Source: Manis javanica
Taxonomy: Eukaryota > Chordata > Mammalia > Pholidota > Manidae
Length of the DNA: 64,000 nucleotides
Assembly (NCBI RefSeq): GCF_040802235.1
Contig: NC_133158.1
Coordinates: 38,258,001-38,322,000 of the forward strand
Reading direction: 5' to 3'
The notes under the pieces were generated by a model, which saw only the letters and a program-made list of their open reading frames with translations, was not told the DNA's origin and did no database searches. Positions 48,401-55,600 of the stretch are shown piece after piece. Positions within the stretch are counted from its first letter, which is position 1; each line of letters opens with the position of its first letter. A program made the position numbers and the translations under genes.

Positions 48401-48634
48401 GAAGAGGGCAGGAGTGTGTCCAGAATGCCTGGGTGGGAGCCTGGTGATACTGGCACCAAGAGCTGTCCCCTCCTTTCCATGCCCTGCCGGCAGGTGGCTC
48501 GCCGCTGTTGGTCCGGGAACCAGAAGGCCTACGAGATCATCTGCCAGATGATGCAGGAGAGCAAGGGCTTGGCAGTGACCCTTCCGCACGAGGTGGCAGA
48601 CGAGCACCTGCTTCAGCGGGCCCTGCAGCCATGA
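12322..48634 (+). CDS. UROC1: UROC1, complete gene: urocanate hydratase (20 coding exons, 676 aa)
   Basis: UROC1 (EC 4.2.1.49) adds water to urocanate to give 4-imidazolone-5-propionate, the second step of histidine breakdown in liver cytosol, using tightly bound NAD+. The exons are given separately. Joined, they make 2031 nt, 676 residues plus TGA, which equals the main human isoform. All introns are GT-AG and every split codon restores the frame. Recognisable blocks are YGGNGQVFSNW (125-135), the glycine-rich NAD+ site SGLGGMSGAQ (247-256), DQTSCHNPFNGGYYP (about 340-354), FRWVCTSGDP (449-458), ARILYSD (509-515), RDHHDVSGTDSP (about 543-554) and HNGGGVGWGEVINGG (about 590-604). These fall in the order of the urocanase N-terminal, central Rossmann and C-terminal regions. 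The start at 12322 has a purine at -3. No sign of decay was seen. Confidence 0.96.
12448..19083 (+). other. UROC1: UROC1 intron 1
   Basis: This intron is 6.6 kb. It holds a MIR-like piece at about 12600-12735 and a G-rich block at 13380-13510. An old LTR-type repeat spans about 13870-14940 and is interrupted by another insert (14359-14797). A MIR-like piece lies at about 15795-15935, an AT-rich block without recognised identity at 16150-17100, and an inverted MER5-like piece at about 17340-17420. Old L2-type traces are at 18420-18530 and 18900-18965. No additional coding exon is supported. Confidence 0.7.
14359..14797 (-). mobile_element. LTR-like insertion nested in an older LTR-type repeat
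   Basis: The flanks read as two halves of one ancient element: left part to about 14358, and right part from about 14798 with the phrase 'ttgtgggaaccccagtttat'. The middle block has the look of an LTR on the minus strand, with an AATAAA read on that strand near its left end (ttattt at about 14408). Near-direct repeats tcacatatt (14350-14358) and tcacaatatt (14798-14807) may be the target-site duplication. The family is not resolved. Confidence 0.45.
19084..19214 (+). CDS. UROC1: UROC1 coding exon 2 (residues 43-85, splits 86)
   Basis: The exon follows an acceptor ccccag and starts LALKNALRYFP. It ends ...CPDIKM plus AG before gtgagt. It contains Leu70 (in the ELRLYGHIY stretch), the position altered to Pro in a reported human urocanase-deficiency allele; the reference residue is kept here. 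Confidence 0.95.
20256..20349 (+). CDS. UROC1: UROC1 coding exon 3 (residues 86-117)
   Basis: Acceptor cttgcag. The exon restores an Arg codon and reads AYPIEQYPC through MNNLDPAVAQ, ending in phase 0 before gtaatg. The segment with the repeated IMHMIMNN helix is strongly conserved in vertebrate UROC1. Confidence 0.95.
21194..21253 (+). CDS. UROC1: UROC1 coding exon 4 (residues 118-137)
   Basis: A 60-nt exon of exactly 20 codons, FPQELVTYGG through SNWAQ, between ctccag and gtatgc. It carries the urocanase-wide YGGxGxxxxNW block. Confidence 0.95.
21582..21710 (+). CDS. UROC1: UROC1 coding exon 5 (residues 138-180)
   Basis: A 129-nt, 43-codon exon from FRLTMSYLSQ through LVITNGM, between cctgcag and gtgcgt. 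It contains the conserved TLVMYSGHPLGLFPS block. Both exon ends are in phase 0. Confidence 0.95.
21840..21901 (+). CDS. UROC1: UROC1 coding exon 6 (residues 181-200, splits 201)
   Basis: Acceptor ttccag. The exon reads VIPNYSSRTEYEKLF...GVT plus AT before gtgagt. The split Met codon is completed by exon 7. Confidence 0.95.
21902..25453 (+). other. UROC1: UROC1 intron 6
   Basis: This 3.6 kb intron has old L1-type 3' sequence at about 22100-22370 and an LTR-like segment at about 22980-23660. A short gaa run is at 23327-23343. The remainder is single-copy-looking, and no coding exon was recognised. Confidence 0.6.
22980..23660. mobile_element. Possible ancient LTR fragment
   Basis: The stretch around 23481-23530 (cattccaagtcactcctggcc...) resembles the matching part of the LTR pair in intron 18 (cattccaggccaagttgctcctggcc...). 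The block as a whole has a promoter-like, CT-rich end like LTR U3 sequence. Borders are unclear and no target-site duplication was found, so this is tentative. Confidence 0.3.
25454..25520 (+). CDS. UROC1: UROC1 coding exon 7 (residues 201-223)
   Basis: Follows gagtcag and reads YGQMTAGSYCYIGPQGIVHGTV before gtgaga. The YIGPQGIVHGT block is a urocanase hallmark next to the nucleotide-binding domain. Confidence 0.96.
25607..25750 (+). CDS. UROC1: UROC1 coding exon 8 (residues 224-271), NAD+ site
   Basis: A 48-codon exon starting LTVLNAGRRYLG. It carries VTSGLGGMSGAQ (about 245-256), the glycine-rich loop that binds the NAD+ prosthetic group in urocanases, followed by the AVIVGCIGVIAE strand and helix. 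The donor is gtgagc. Intron 7 before it is only 86 bp. Confidence 0.96.
25751..26800 (+). other. UROC1: UROC1 intron 8
   Basis: This 1.05 kb intron contains a pyrimidine-rich start (25770-25870). An old interspersed repeat lies at about 26200-26480, with phrases such as gtaacagaagaccagac, family not resolved. Nothing coding was recognised. Confidence 0.55.
26801..26889 (+). CDS. UROC1: UROC1 coding exon 9 (residues 272-300, splits 301)
   Basis: Acceptor gtcccag. The exon reads VDKAALTKRHKQGWLMEVTDSLDHCIERL plus AG before gtacag. The acidic residue just after the beta-strand of exon 8 (E271-V-D) fits the ribose-binding end of a Rossmann fold. Confidence 0.94.
26890..28729 (+). other. UROC1: UROC1 intron 9
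   Basis: This 1.8 kb intron has an inverted L2-like 3' end at about 27640-27850, containing 'ctcctgtgtaaaactctcag' and 'aggagaaagtccagacttct'. A short CA run is at about 27815-27830. L2-type or unique sequence continues to about 28310. Confidence 0.6.
28730..28792 (+). CDS. UROC1: UROC1 coding exon 10 (residues 301-321, splits 322)
   Basis: Acceptor cttctag. The exon restores Arg and reads EVRKRKEVLSLGYHGNVVDL plus TG before gtaagt. The SLGYHGNVVDLWER block spans the junction with exon 11. Confidence 0.95.
29142..29321 (+). CDS. UROC1: UROC1 coding exon 11 (residues 322-381, splits 382)
   Basis: At 180 nt this is the longest UROC1 exon. It reads ERLVHELDTTGELL... and includes VDLGSDQTSCHNPFNGGYYP, the urocanase-wide DQTSxHxPxNGGYxP block, before gtgata. 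Confidence 0.96.
29612..29709 (+). CDS. UROC1: UROC1 coding exon 12 (residues 382-414, splits 415)
   Basis: Acceptor ttttgcag. The exon restores Ser and reads LRRHVSAINRLAKENFFFWDYGNAFLLEAQRA plus G before gtgaga. The FWDYGNAFLLEA block lies in the core domain. Confidence 0.95.
30338..30410 (+). CDS. UROC1: UROC1 coding exon 13 (residues 415-438, splits 439)
   Basis: Acceptor tctgcag. The exon reads GADVGKKGGGRTEFRYPSYVQHIM plus GG before gtaggc. A run of three Gly codons follows KK. Confidence 0.95.
31585..31706 (+). CDS. UROC1: UROC1 coding exon 14 (residues 439-479, splits 480)
   Basis: Acceptor cctgcag. The exon reads DIFSQGFGPFRWVCTSGDPQDL... through EKAIAGG plus G before gtgagg. Arg450 in GPFRWVC is the residue altered to Cys in a reported human urocanase-deficiency allele; Arg is kept here. 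The numbering agrees exactly with human. Confidence 0.96.
33228..33298 (+). CDS. UROC1: UROC1 coding exon 15 (residues 480-503)
   Basis: Acceptor ccctgcag. The exon restores Val and reads NPAVKLQYVDNIRWIREAAKHQL before gtgagg, in phase 0. The first residues (NPAV) look like a variable loop compared with the well-kept LQYxDNIRWIREAA. Confidence 0.94.
33299..36231 (+). other. UROC1: UROC1 intron 15
   Basis: This 2.9 kb intron has a MIR-like piece at about 33600-33700 and a DNA-transposon-like repeat split into about 34935-34993 and 35500-35640. L1 3' sequence lies between the two halves. The remainder is GC-rich and single-copy-looking. Confidence 0.6.
34994..35490 (-). mobile_element. L1 3'-end fragment inserted in an older DNA-transposon-like repeat
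   Basis: The block reads as minus-strand L1 3' sequence ('cacttatggcaaaatatac', 'gcttatttcactgagcata', 'ccattgatggacacttggg'). The element around it has the phrases 'cttctcagcctcagcactac' on the left and 'gctgagaaccactg' on the right. A shared taattcttt occurs at 34985-34993 and 35505-35513, a likely remnant of the target-site duplication. Confidence 0.65.
36232..36330 (+). CDS. UROC1: UROC1 coding exon 16 (residues 504-536)
   Basis: A 99-nt, 33-codon exon from VVGSQARILYSDQ to AHGQIK, between tttctgcag and gtggga. ARILY (509-513) lies where bacterial urocanases have ARICW; see findings. Confidence 0.95.
36331..37263 (+). other. UROC1: UROC1 intron 16
   Basis: A 0.93 kb intron. A plus-strand MIR-like segment spans about 36420-36575, including 'ctgctgtgtgaccttggcaa' and 'gtgaggattaaatgaattgg'. 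The remainder is not recognised. Confidence 0.6.
37264..37363 (+). CDS. UROC1: UROC1 coding exon 17 (residues 537-569, splits 570)
   Basis: Acceptor gctgcag. The exon reads APVVLSRDHHDVSGTDSPFRETSNIYDGSAFCA plus G before gtgagg. The RDHxDxG...SPxRET block is shared with bacterial HutU. Confidence 0.96.
37925..39240 (-). mobile_element. L1 ORF2-region remnant, interrupted
   Basis: The AT-rich block reads on the minus strand as decayed L1 ORF2. On the plus strand it shows characteristic phrases such as 'tctagaagtttatcaatttt', 'gctttagccgcatcctata' and 'gaagtcttctattc'. It is interrupted at 38762-39030 by a younger retroposon. It has many stops and no function. Confidence 0.7.
38762..39030 (-). 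pseudogene. Retroposed 3'-UTR-like fragment with poly-A tail and target-site duplication
   Basis: A block of about 270 bp splits an L1. It begins with a T-run and, on the minus strand, ends ATTAAA-N(11-12)-poly(A), the layout of a polyadenylated transcript end. Direct repeats gaagtcttctattct (38747-38761) and gaagtctcctattct (39031-39045) flank it (14 of 15 identical). The L1 sequence continues on the other side. I do not recognise the source gene, and no reading frame is evident, so it looks like a 5'-truncated retrocopy holding only 3' UTR. Confidence 0.65.
40104..40185 (+). CDS. UROC1: UROC1 coding exon 18 (residues 570-596, splits 597)
   Basis: Acceptor gtccacag. The exon restores Asp and reads MAVQNFVGDAFRGATWVALHNGGGVG plus TG before gtaagg. 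The HNGGGVGWG loop crossing into exon 19 matches the bacterial HHGGGVGxG loop. Confidence 0.96.
41480..41640 (-). repeat. MIR SINE
   Basis: Inverted MIR core with 'aactaacatttattgcacg', 'ctcgtacctaatcttag' and 'ttttacagatgagaaaactg' in the usual order. Confidence 0.75.
42599..43150 (-). mobile_element. LTR copy A of a tandem LTR pair (endogenous retrovirus remnant)
   Basis: This 552-bp block begins TG and ends CA (tgatgcttggg...ccctgtctca) and is a diverged copy of the block at 43221-43775. Long shared stretches include 'gagtccgtagtggtgcgttg'. Read on the minus strand it would be the 3' LTR. It has lost about 10 bp across the AATAAA found in copy B. It carries no viral gene and is inert as seen. 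Confidence 0.7.
43221..43775 (-). mobile_element. LTR copy B of a tandem LTR pair (endogenous retrovirus remnant)
   Basis: This 555-bp block begins TG and ends CA (tgatgccgggg...ccctgtctca). On the minus strand an AATAAA polyadenylation signal is at 43303-43298, giving a U3-R-U5 order with this copy as the 5' LTR. Only 70 bp (43151-43220) separate it from copy A, so the viral interior is gone. No clear target-site duplication surrounds the pair. Confidence 0.7.
47214..47313 (+). CDS. UROC1: UROC1 coding exon 19 (residues 597-630)
   Basis: Acceptor cttgcag. The exon restores Trp and reads GEVINGGFGLVLDGTPEAEHKARMMLSWDVSNG before gtaagt. The VLDGTxEA block is typical of the urocanase C-terminal region. 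Confidence 0.96.
47314..48493 (+). other. UROC1: UROC1 intron 19
   Basis: A 1.2 kb intron without a recognised repeat. It has a pyrimidine-rich stretch at about 47400-47640 and a G-rich stretch at about 48010-48095. The acceptor is ccggcag at 48493. Confidence 0.55.
48494..48634 (+). CDS. UROC1: UROC1 coding exon 20 (residues 631-676, stop)
   Basis: The last exon reads VARRCWSGNQKAYEIICQMM... and ends ...LLQRALQP then TGA at 48632-48634. The total of 676 residues equals the usual vertebrate length. Confidence 0.96.
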   Translation: MARRCWSGNQKAYEIICQMMQESKGLAVTLPHEVADEHLLQRALQP

Positions 48635-50943
48635 GCGGGAGCCTGGGAGCCAGCCGTGTGCCCTCATCCCGCTAGGTCCCAGAGCTCACCCTCACAGCCA
48701 CACCACATGGTCCACTGTACACCCGGGTCTCCTGTGTCAGGAGATTTGCATGCCTCCCTCACTAGGCCTCACAATATCCAGAGGGTGTGCCCCTTACCAT
48801 CCCCATTTTACAGATGAGTCAGCTAAAACCCCAATAGGTGGAGCCATTTGTCCATGACAGGGGGCCCCAGGAGGGCAGCAGAAGTCTTGTTCAGGGCTGA
48901 ACCCCCAAGCCAGCCACAGAGCAGACTCCAGCAGCTTTCGAGGGGCCTGCATGCCATGAGTGTCTGGGCCTCAGCAGATCCTCTTGCTGTTCCTTCTTCC
49001 AAGAGGGCAGGGTCTCCTCTGGCCAGGGCTTCTCAGGCCCCCTGCCTCCTGTTGCTGTCCCTCCACCTGTGCAGCTCTCTTCCTATCTGCTGGCCTGTTT
49101 GTGCTGGTTCTTTCTGCATCTCAGTGCCTCCGGCTCTGGCCACAGAGAAACACGACCAGGCCCTGGGCTTAGAGGAGTAGAGGAAAACAGGCAGGGAGAT
49201 AAAGGGTGAGCGGGCGGCCATTCGGGGCATCATGGGCAGGGCGGGCCTGGGGCCTGGGATGGGGACAGGCAGGGATCTGCCCTAAAGGCTAAGTGATACT
49301 TCCTTGTGACAAAAAGGACAGAGGAAGGTGCTCCCCATGGCCGCACAGTGGGAACTGCAGGAAAGCACCGCCTAGTCCCTGACAACAGAAGTCCACCCAG
49401 GAGCTCACCCTGGGACCAAGTGTCCTCCGGGACCTGTTCTGGGCCCCGGGCTAGGTTCTTGCACCCCACCCGCCAGGTCCCCAAGCCCAGTAAAGGTTGG
49501 AGCCACAGCCAGTCTTGGAGGCAAAGGACCCAGGCAAAGGGAGATATGTGGCCATGCTTTTCCAAGCCTTCATTTTGGAGTAGGCACCTCTCATTTTAAG
49601 GAGTCCCCCACTTTTAGGCCCCCTCCTGCCTCCCTGGTTCCCTGATGCCCCTCCCTCTGGGGTACTGCAGGTTTTGGGTACAAGCCCCTTGAGCTGAGCT
49701 GGTCAGGAGGAGAGCATAAGGTGGCAGTGGGGTGGGGGTGGAAGGAAGTGGGAAGAAAGACCCCAGAGAAAGCACTGCCCTCTTTGCCCAGAGGGGGGCA
49801 TGCTGGAGGTGGACATGTGTCTTGTTTGGCTCATGAGGTGGGACCGAGGCCAAACCCCTTGCCTTTCTCAGAGCAACCCCTTTGGGGAGGGGTCTTCCAG
49901 TGCCTTGCTCCCATCCAGGACAGGCCATGGCCCAACCCTGCTGTGCGACCAGGCCTGGGAGATGGGGACAGGGGATCGGGTAACTGCTTCCATGAGATGA
50001 CCCCCTTCCTTTGTAATTAATGAGCCTTTAGAGATAAAACACCAAGCCTCTGATAAAACTTGGGTTTATTTAAGTCCAATATTACTGGGGAAGGATTGTA
50101 GAGGCCAAAACTTGCTCTCTGGAATGCGCATGTCTGTTTCTTCTGTAAAATAAGAATTTCTCCTAAATTAAGAGGTGGATATGGTGTCCAGGCAGTCCTA
50201 AGCTTTCTCCTCAGCCTGTCTGCAGGACCTCAAGTCCTGGGCCTGTCTGAGCCTCAGTTTCCAGCTATATAATGGGGCGATGATCTTCACCACTGCCACA
50301 GGCTAGCCAAGGGTCTGCTGTATTCTCAGCCAAGTCATCAAAAGGAGCCAAGTGGGGAGATGAGCTCCCTGCTCTCTTCTTCCCCCCTTTACACCACACC
50401 AACTGATGCTGGAAACATCCAGGGCCATACAGAGGACCAGGCAGAAGCTGTCCCTGGGCAGGCCCTGCCACACTTGCTGGCTGGAGACCCTCAAATTCTG
50501 CTGTGCAAAGTGGGGCAGCGTTACCGTGCACCTCACTCTCCTTAGCTCTGTTTTAGCTCAGGCCCAGCTGCACCCATGGCAGGCATAGAAATGACTCATG
50601 CTTCATAAAGAAATGAGGAAGAGTTTGGGTGTGGGTGTCTCAGGAGCCACACAAAACCTGATGCCTGTTTCCTCCACTTCTGCAGAGAGGGGGACAATCT
50701 AGCTGGGGTCTGAGTCCTCAAACACTTGACAGACACATTCATCTCCTTCCCAGGGGCCAGTCTCCCCTTTTTCCCTACTAACAAGACTCCAGTTTTGTCC
50801 AAGGAGCAATGTACACCTATAAAACATAGTTGCTTTTCAAGGCTTCCTCCCTTGTCATCAGCAGTGGCCGCTGGTCTAGCTCCGGCTCATGCGATGAGGT
50901 GGAGGTCTGCTGGGTAGGACTTCTGGAAAGCTGCTGCTTTTCT

Positions 50944-50949
50944 AATAAA
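50944..50949 (+). terminator. UROC1: Candidate polyadenylation signal downstream of UROC1
   Basis: Canonical AATAAA on the plus strand, 2.3 kb after the UROC1 stop. It is the clearest plus-strand AATAAA before the L1-rich block, but earlier variant signals (for example gataaa near 49198) could serve instead. Confidence 0.25.
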
Positions 50950-51229
50950 ATGGTTAGATGCGCCTGCACTGCATTTTGCCTTCCTTTTTTCCTGCCAGAA
51001 TCTCAGGTGTGATGCCTGGAAGCATAGCAATCCTGCTGTGACCACGAGGGCCACTATGACACATGGAGGGTGCACGTGGAAAGGCAGCATGTGTCTCCAG
51101 GCTGCTTGGTCCTCACCCCTCAGAGCCCTCCCAGCAGAGCTTCTAGTCTACACAGCAAGCCAGCATCTACAACCTCACTTTGTCTGTGAGCAAGTCTCCA
51201 TGGAAAGCACCCTGGTCTTCACTGTCCAT

Positions 51230-51726
51230 CTCCAGAACTTTTCCATCTTCCCAAACTGAAACTCTGTCCTCATTATATACTAACTCCCCATCCCACTCCC
51301 TTGGTCCCTGGCAGCCTCCATGCTGTTTTCTGTCTCTGTGAATGTGACGACCCCAGGGACCTCACAGAAGTGAAATCCCACAGGGTTTGCCCTTTGGGGA
51401 CTGGCTTAGTTCACTGAGCCTAATGTCCTCAGTTTGCTCCATGTTGTAGCCTGTGTCAGGATTTCCTTCCTTTTTAAGGCTGAATAATATTCCACTGTAT
51501 GGAGAGACCACATTTTTCTTATCTATTCATCCATTGGTGGACACCAGGGTTGTTCCCACCTTTGGGCTATTGTGAATAATAGTGGTATGAATGTGTTGGT
51601 GCAAATATCTGTTTGAGTCCCTGCTTTTAATCCTTTTGGGGTAGAGACTCAGAATGGGAATTGCTGTATCATATGGTAAGTCTATGTTTAGTTTTTTGAG
51701 GAACTGCCGTACTGTTTTCCACAGGG
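51230..51726 (-). mobile_element. L1 3'-end fragment
   Basis: Minus-strand L1 with plus-strand phrases 'ttaaggctgaataatattcc', 'tctattcatccattggtgg' and 'ttttttgaggaactgccgta'. It is old and diverged. Confidence 0.75.
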
Positions 51727-52019
51727 TAAAAGAATATTTAATTATAAAAATTACTTTAAAAACACTTATGATCTAAGCCAAAATGAAATAGCGCCAAAGG
51801 GAGTAAAGTATAAAGTGGAAGTGCCCCATCTCTACCTCACTTCAGAGGCAGTGACAGGTACCAACTAGCAGTATCTGGTGTATCTTTCTAGCAACTTCCT
51901 AAGGAAATGTAAACACCTGAATATACATATAGTTTTGCCTCTTATGCAAGTGGGAGTCTCCTAAACCATGTTCTGCATTGATTTTACCTAACAATATATA
52001 TTTAGTGGTGACATACAGA

Positions 52020-53240
52020 ACATAAAGGTCAGTGTTTTAAAGTGTACAAGTCAGTGGCTTTTAGTACACTCACTGTGTGTGTCCTCATCACCACTGTCTA
52101 ATTCCATCACCCCAAAAAGAAACTGTAGCTACTAGCAGTCAGTCAGCTGCCTGCTCCCTTCATCCTTGGGCAACCACCAATATACTTTCTGCCCCTATGG
52201 ATATGCCTATTCTGGATATTTTGGATGAATGGAGTCATACGATATGTGGTCTTTTGTGTCTGGCTTCTTTCCCTTAGCATATATTCAAGGTTCACCCATA
52301 TTATAGCCTATGTCAGTACTTCCTTCCTTTTTATGGCTGAATAACATTCCATTATATGGATACCATATTTTGTTTACCCTCATGTCTGTTGATAGATATT
52401 TGGTTGTTTCCACTTTTTATATCTCCAATTGTTCTTATAAGTATTATTCCACTCTAACTATTCACAGATAAACTTTTGTGTGGATTTTCTTTTCATTTCT
52501 TTTGGGTATTTGCCTAGGAGTAGAATGGCTAGGTCCTATGGAAATTCTGTATTTAACTTTTTCCAGGAACTTCCAAAGTTTTTTTCCACAGTGGCTTCCC
52601 CACATTACATTCCCAGCAAAAAAATGTATGAGGGATCCAATTTTTCCACACCCTCACCGACACTTGTTCTTTTCCATTAAAAAAATATATAGCTATCTTA
52701 GTGAGTATAAGGTGGTATCTCCTTGTGGTTTTGACTTGCAGTTCCCTAAGGACTAAAGAATTCAAGCATGTTTCATGTGCTTGCTGCTGCTTTGTAGAAA
52801 TATCTATTCAGATCCTTTGTCTATTTGTCTTTTTGTTGTTGAGTTGTAAGGGTTTTTAAAATATAATCTGGATAATAGAGCCTTATCAGATAAATGATTT
52901 GCAAAATTTTTTCCCATTCTGTGGGCTGTCTTTTCACTTTCTTGTCAGTGTTCTTTGATTTAATTTTGATGAAGCCCAATTCTTTTCTATTGCCTGTGCT
53001 TTTGGCATTATGTCTAAACCATTCCCTAATCAAAGGTCACACAGATTTACATCTAGGTTTTCTTCTAATAGTTTTAGCTCCTACATTTAGGTCTTTGATC
53101 CATTTTGAGTTATTTTTTGTGCCTGGTGGGAGATAGGGGGGTCCAAATTCATTCTTTTGTATGTGGGTGTCCAGTTGTCCCAGTGCTACTTCTTGAAAAG
53201 GAGAGTCTTCCCTCCACTGAATGGTCCTGGAACAATAAAT
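52020..53240 (-). mobile_element. L1 3' UTR and ORF2 C-terminal remnant
   Basis: A second minus-strand L1 piece. It runs from 3'-UTR-like sequence ('aagtgtacaagtcagtggct') into decayed ORF2, with broken reading frames on the minus strand at 52553-52765 and 52821-53033. It has frameshifts and stops throughout. Confidence 0.75.
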
Positions 53241-54359
53241 TTTTGGCATAAATTCATACATATAAAGATGTTTCCTATTCTATTCAATATTATTAATGTA
53301 CCTTATTTTTAAAGTATTTATAACAAAGCATTCATTTATTCAATACATATTTACTGAGTCTTCGCTGCTGGCCTCTGGGCATAGAGCTGTGAATAAGACC
53401 CACACAGTTCCTGTCTTCAAGGAGTCTACATTCTAAAGAGGGACACAATGAACTAGCCAGGAAAGGGACAAATAAAACAATTGCTGCAAGACATAGGAAG
53501 CAAGTAAAAGGGGAGGTGGAGAAAAAGGGGCTGGGTAAGGGTGCACTTTGGAAGTGGAATGTACTTTGATGAAGGCCACCTAAATCTTCCCAGAGGAATC
53601 TAAGACCAGCTGTGCAGTCTCTGAGGCTGGAACTAGCTTGGCCTGCTGGAGGAACTGGGAAAAAGATGGGGACAGTGGGCTGGTAGAGTGAGGGGTAAAG
53701 TGGTGAGAAATGAGGACAGAGAGGTGTGCACTGAGAGGGAGACCAGCAATGCGGTAAGAGCAACTGGGTGCATGGAGCGGGCACACTTGATTTGCGTTTT
53801 TGGAAGATCACAATAGATTGGGTGGAATCTGTATTACTACAATTAGAGGGGTGGATGAAGGCAGAGGACCAGCTACCTAGTTATTTTCCAAAGAACCTAG
53901 GAGTAAATAGGGGTTTGGATCTGGGTAATGGTGATATGAAGGAAAGTGGAGGGACTGCAGATTGAATCTGGAGATGCGGGGCTGGGGTGCGGGGAAGCAG
54001 GGCAATGGCTAAGCTCAGCCAACAGCGAGTTACAGCTGCCGGGTGCGAGGTTGTGTGGTTTAGAACGAAATGCAGCAGGAGTCTAGGCCGTGATGGGAGG
54101 CCCGCGTACCGGGAAGCCTGGGGGCGCTGCAAGGGCCAGAGGCCAGCAGCGGGCAGGTGGCAGGTCCTGAGCTCCCGGGGACAGTGTGCGGCCTGGCGGT
54201 CAGGAAGCCGGCTGCTGGAACCCGGAGTCCACCGGCTCCCGCTGTGGGACCCCGGGCCAGGGCCTCGAGCTCTCTGCGCCTCAGTTTCCTCAGTGGTGAG
54301 CGTGAAGACGGTGGACTGCTATTACTAACCCACCAACCAGAAGAATGGCAGGCTTGCTA

Positions 54360-55600
54360 AGTCAGGGAAGCGTCCCGACTCGCGCACGGTAGCCAGCGGC
54401 GAGAGGGCCCGGCGCACCGTCCCGCGGTTCCGCGCACGCGCGGCCCCGGGGCGGGACTCCGGCCGGAAATCCGCGCCGGGCCTTGGCGCCGACCAGCAAG
54501 GGGCGGCCGCACAGCGCAGTGCACGCCTGGGCGGGGCGGGGCGGACGGCGCTTCCTCTGAAGCGGCGGCCTGGACGCCGCTGCTGGGCCCAAAATGGACC
54601 TCCCGGAGCTGCCGGCCGCCCCAGCTGCGCGCGGAGCCCAACATGGCGGCGGCCCCGGCCGCCTCCGCCGAGGCCCGCCGCCGCCCAGCTCGGGCCCTGC
54701 GCGCCGCCGTCTGCTGCTGCTGCGGAGCTCCGAAGATGGCGGGCCGGGACCGCGGCGCGGGGAGGCCCGGGCGGCGGCGGTGGGCCCCGGGCCGAGCCCG
54801 CCGCCCCCCGAGGACGGCGGCGACTCCTTCGTGGTGCTGCTAGAAGTGGCGCGCGGCACCGCGGCCGACGACCCCGGGCTGCGGGATGCCGAGTCCTACT
54901 CTGGCGCGAGCCCCGCCAGTCGCCCGCAGCAGGGCCCCAGTGGCGCGGCCGCCGCCCCCGGGCCCTGCGCCGCCCTTTCGGGCACCGTCACCGTCAACAG
55001 CCAGGACCTGCTGGTGCGCTTCGACCACGGCGTCTTCACTCTGGCCGCCGCGCCGCCGCCCCCGGGCCCGCCGCCCCGCGGCCCGTCCGCGCCGCCCGGC
55101 AACGAGACCGCGAGCCCGGCCGAGGGCCGCCGCGCTTCCCCGGGCCAGGGTGCGCCGGCCTACCGCTGCCCCGAGCCGCAGTGCGCGCTCTCCTTCGCCA
55201 AGAAGCACCAGCTGAAGGTGCACCTGCTGACGCACGGCGGCAGCCAGGGCCATCGGCCCTTCAAGTGCCCGCTGGACGGCTGCGGCTGGGCCTTCACCAC
55301 CTCCTACAAGCTCAAGCGGCACTTACAGTCTCACGACAAGCTGCGGCCCTTCGCCTGCACCGTGGGCGGCTGCGGCAAGAAGTTCACCACCGTGTACAAC
55401 CTCAAGGCGCACGTGAAGGGCCACGAGCAGGAGAACTTGTTCAAGTGCGAAGTGTGCGCCGAGCTCTTCCCCACGCACGCCAAACTCAGCTCGCACCAGC
55501 GCAGTCACTTCGAGCCCGAGCGGCCGTACAAGTGTGACTTCCCCGGTAACCGCACGCCGCGGGCTGCGGGCGGGCACGGGGTCCCAGGTCCCAGGTGGCT
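54360..55600. promoter_or_regulatory. ZXDC: CpG island and TATA-less promoter of ZXDC
   Basis: Very high G+C with dense CpG begins abruptly at about 54360 and covers ZXDC exon 1. Upstream of the ATG are an NRF1-type palindrome cgcgcacgcgcg (54431-54442), an ETS core ccggaa (54463-54468) and overlapping GC boxes (54530-54543). Just inside the coding exon are two YY1-type motifs, aacatggcggc (54640-54650) and aagatggcggg (54733-54743). There is no TATA box. This is the usual build of a broadly used housekeeping promoter. Confidence 0.8.
54594..55545 (+). CDS. ZXDC: ZXDC coding exon 1 (residues 1-317, splits 318)
   Basis: ZXDC is a nuclear C2H2 zinc-finger regulator; the human protein works with CIITA in MHC class II transcription and in myeloid differentiation. 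The ATG at 54594 has an A at -3 and G at +4 and gives MDLPELP, as in human. Residues 1-189 are a Pro/Ala/Gly-rich, low-complexity N-terminus containing VNSQDLLVRFDHGVFTLAA. Fingers 1-4 follow: 190-214 (C192, C197, H210, H214), 223-247, 253-277 and 283-305 (finger 4 has the shorter C-x2-C spacing). Finger 5 opens at Y312. The exon ends CCCG before gtaacc. Its high GC reflects the CpG island. Confidence 0.94.

Larger units (their letters stand above)
48635..54350. other. UROC1 3' UTR and UROC1-ZXDC spacer
   Basis: The UROC1 3' UTR starts at 48635, but its end cannot be fixed. An AATAAA at 50944-50949 is a candidate signal, though rather far from the stop. A MIR-like segment lies at about 48780-48860. 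Minus-strand L1 3' fragments fill about 51230-51726 and 52020-53240. An old repeat starting 'gcattcatttattcaataca' spans about 53325-53500. A MIR-like tail ('cctcagtttcctcagtggtg') is at about 54280-54330. No coding exon is supported. Confidence 0.55.

Noticed and set aside
54362-54859. Minus-strand frame of 165 codons at the ZXDC CpG island
   Set aside because: A compositional shadow opposite the ZXDC promoter and exon 1; Pro/Arg/Gly-rich without domains.
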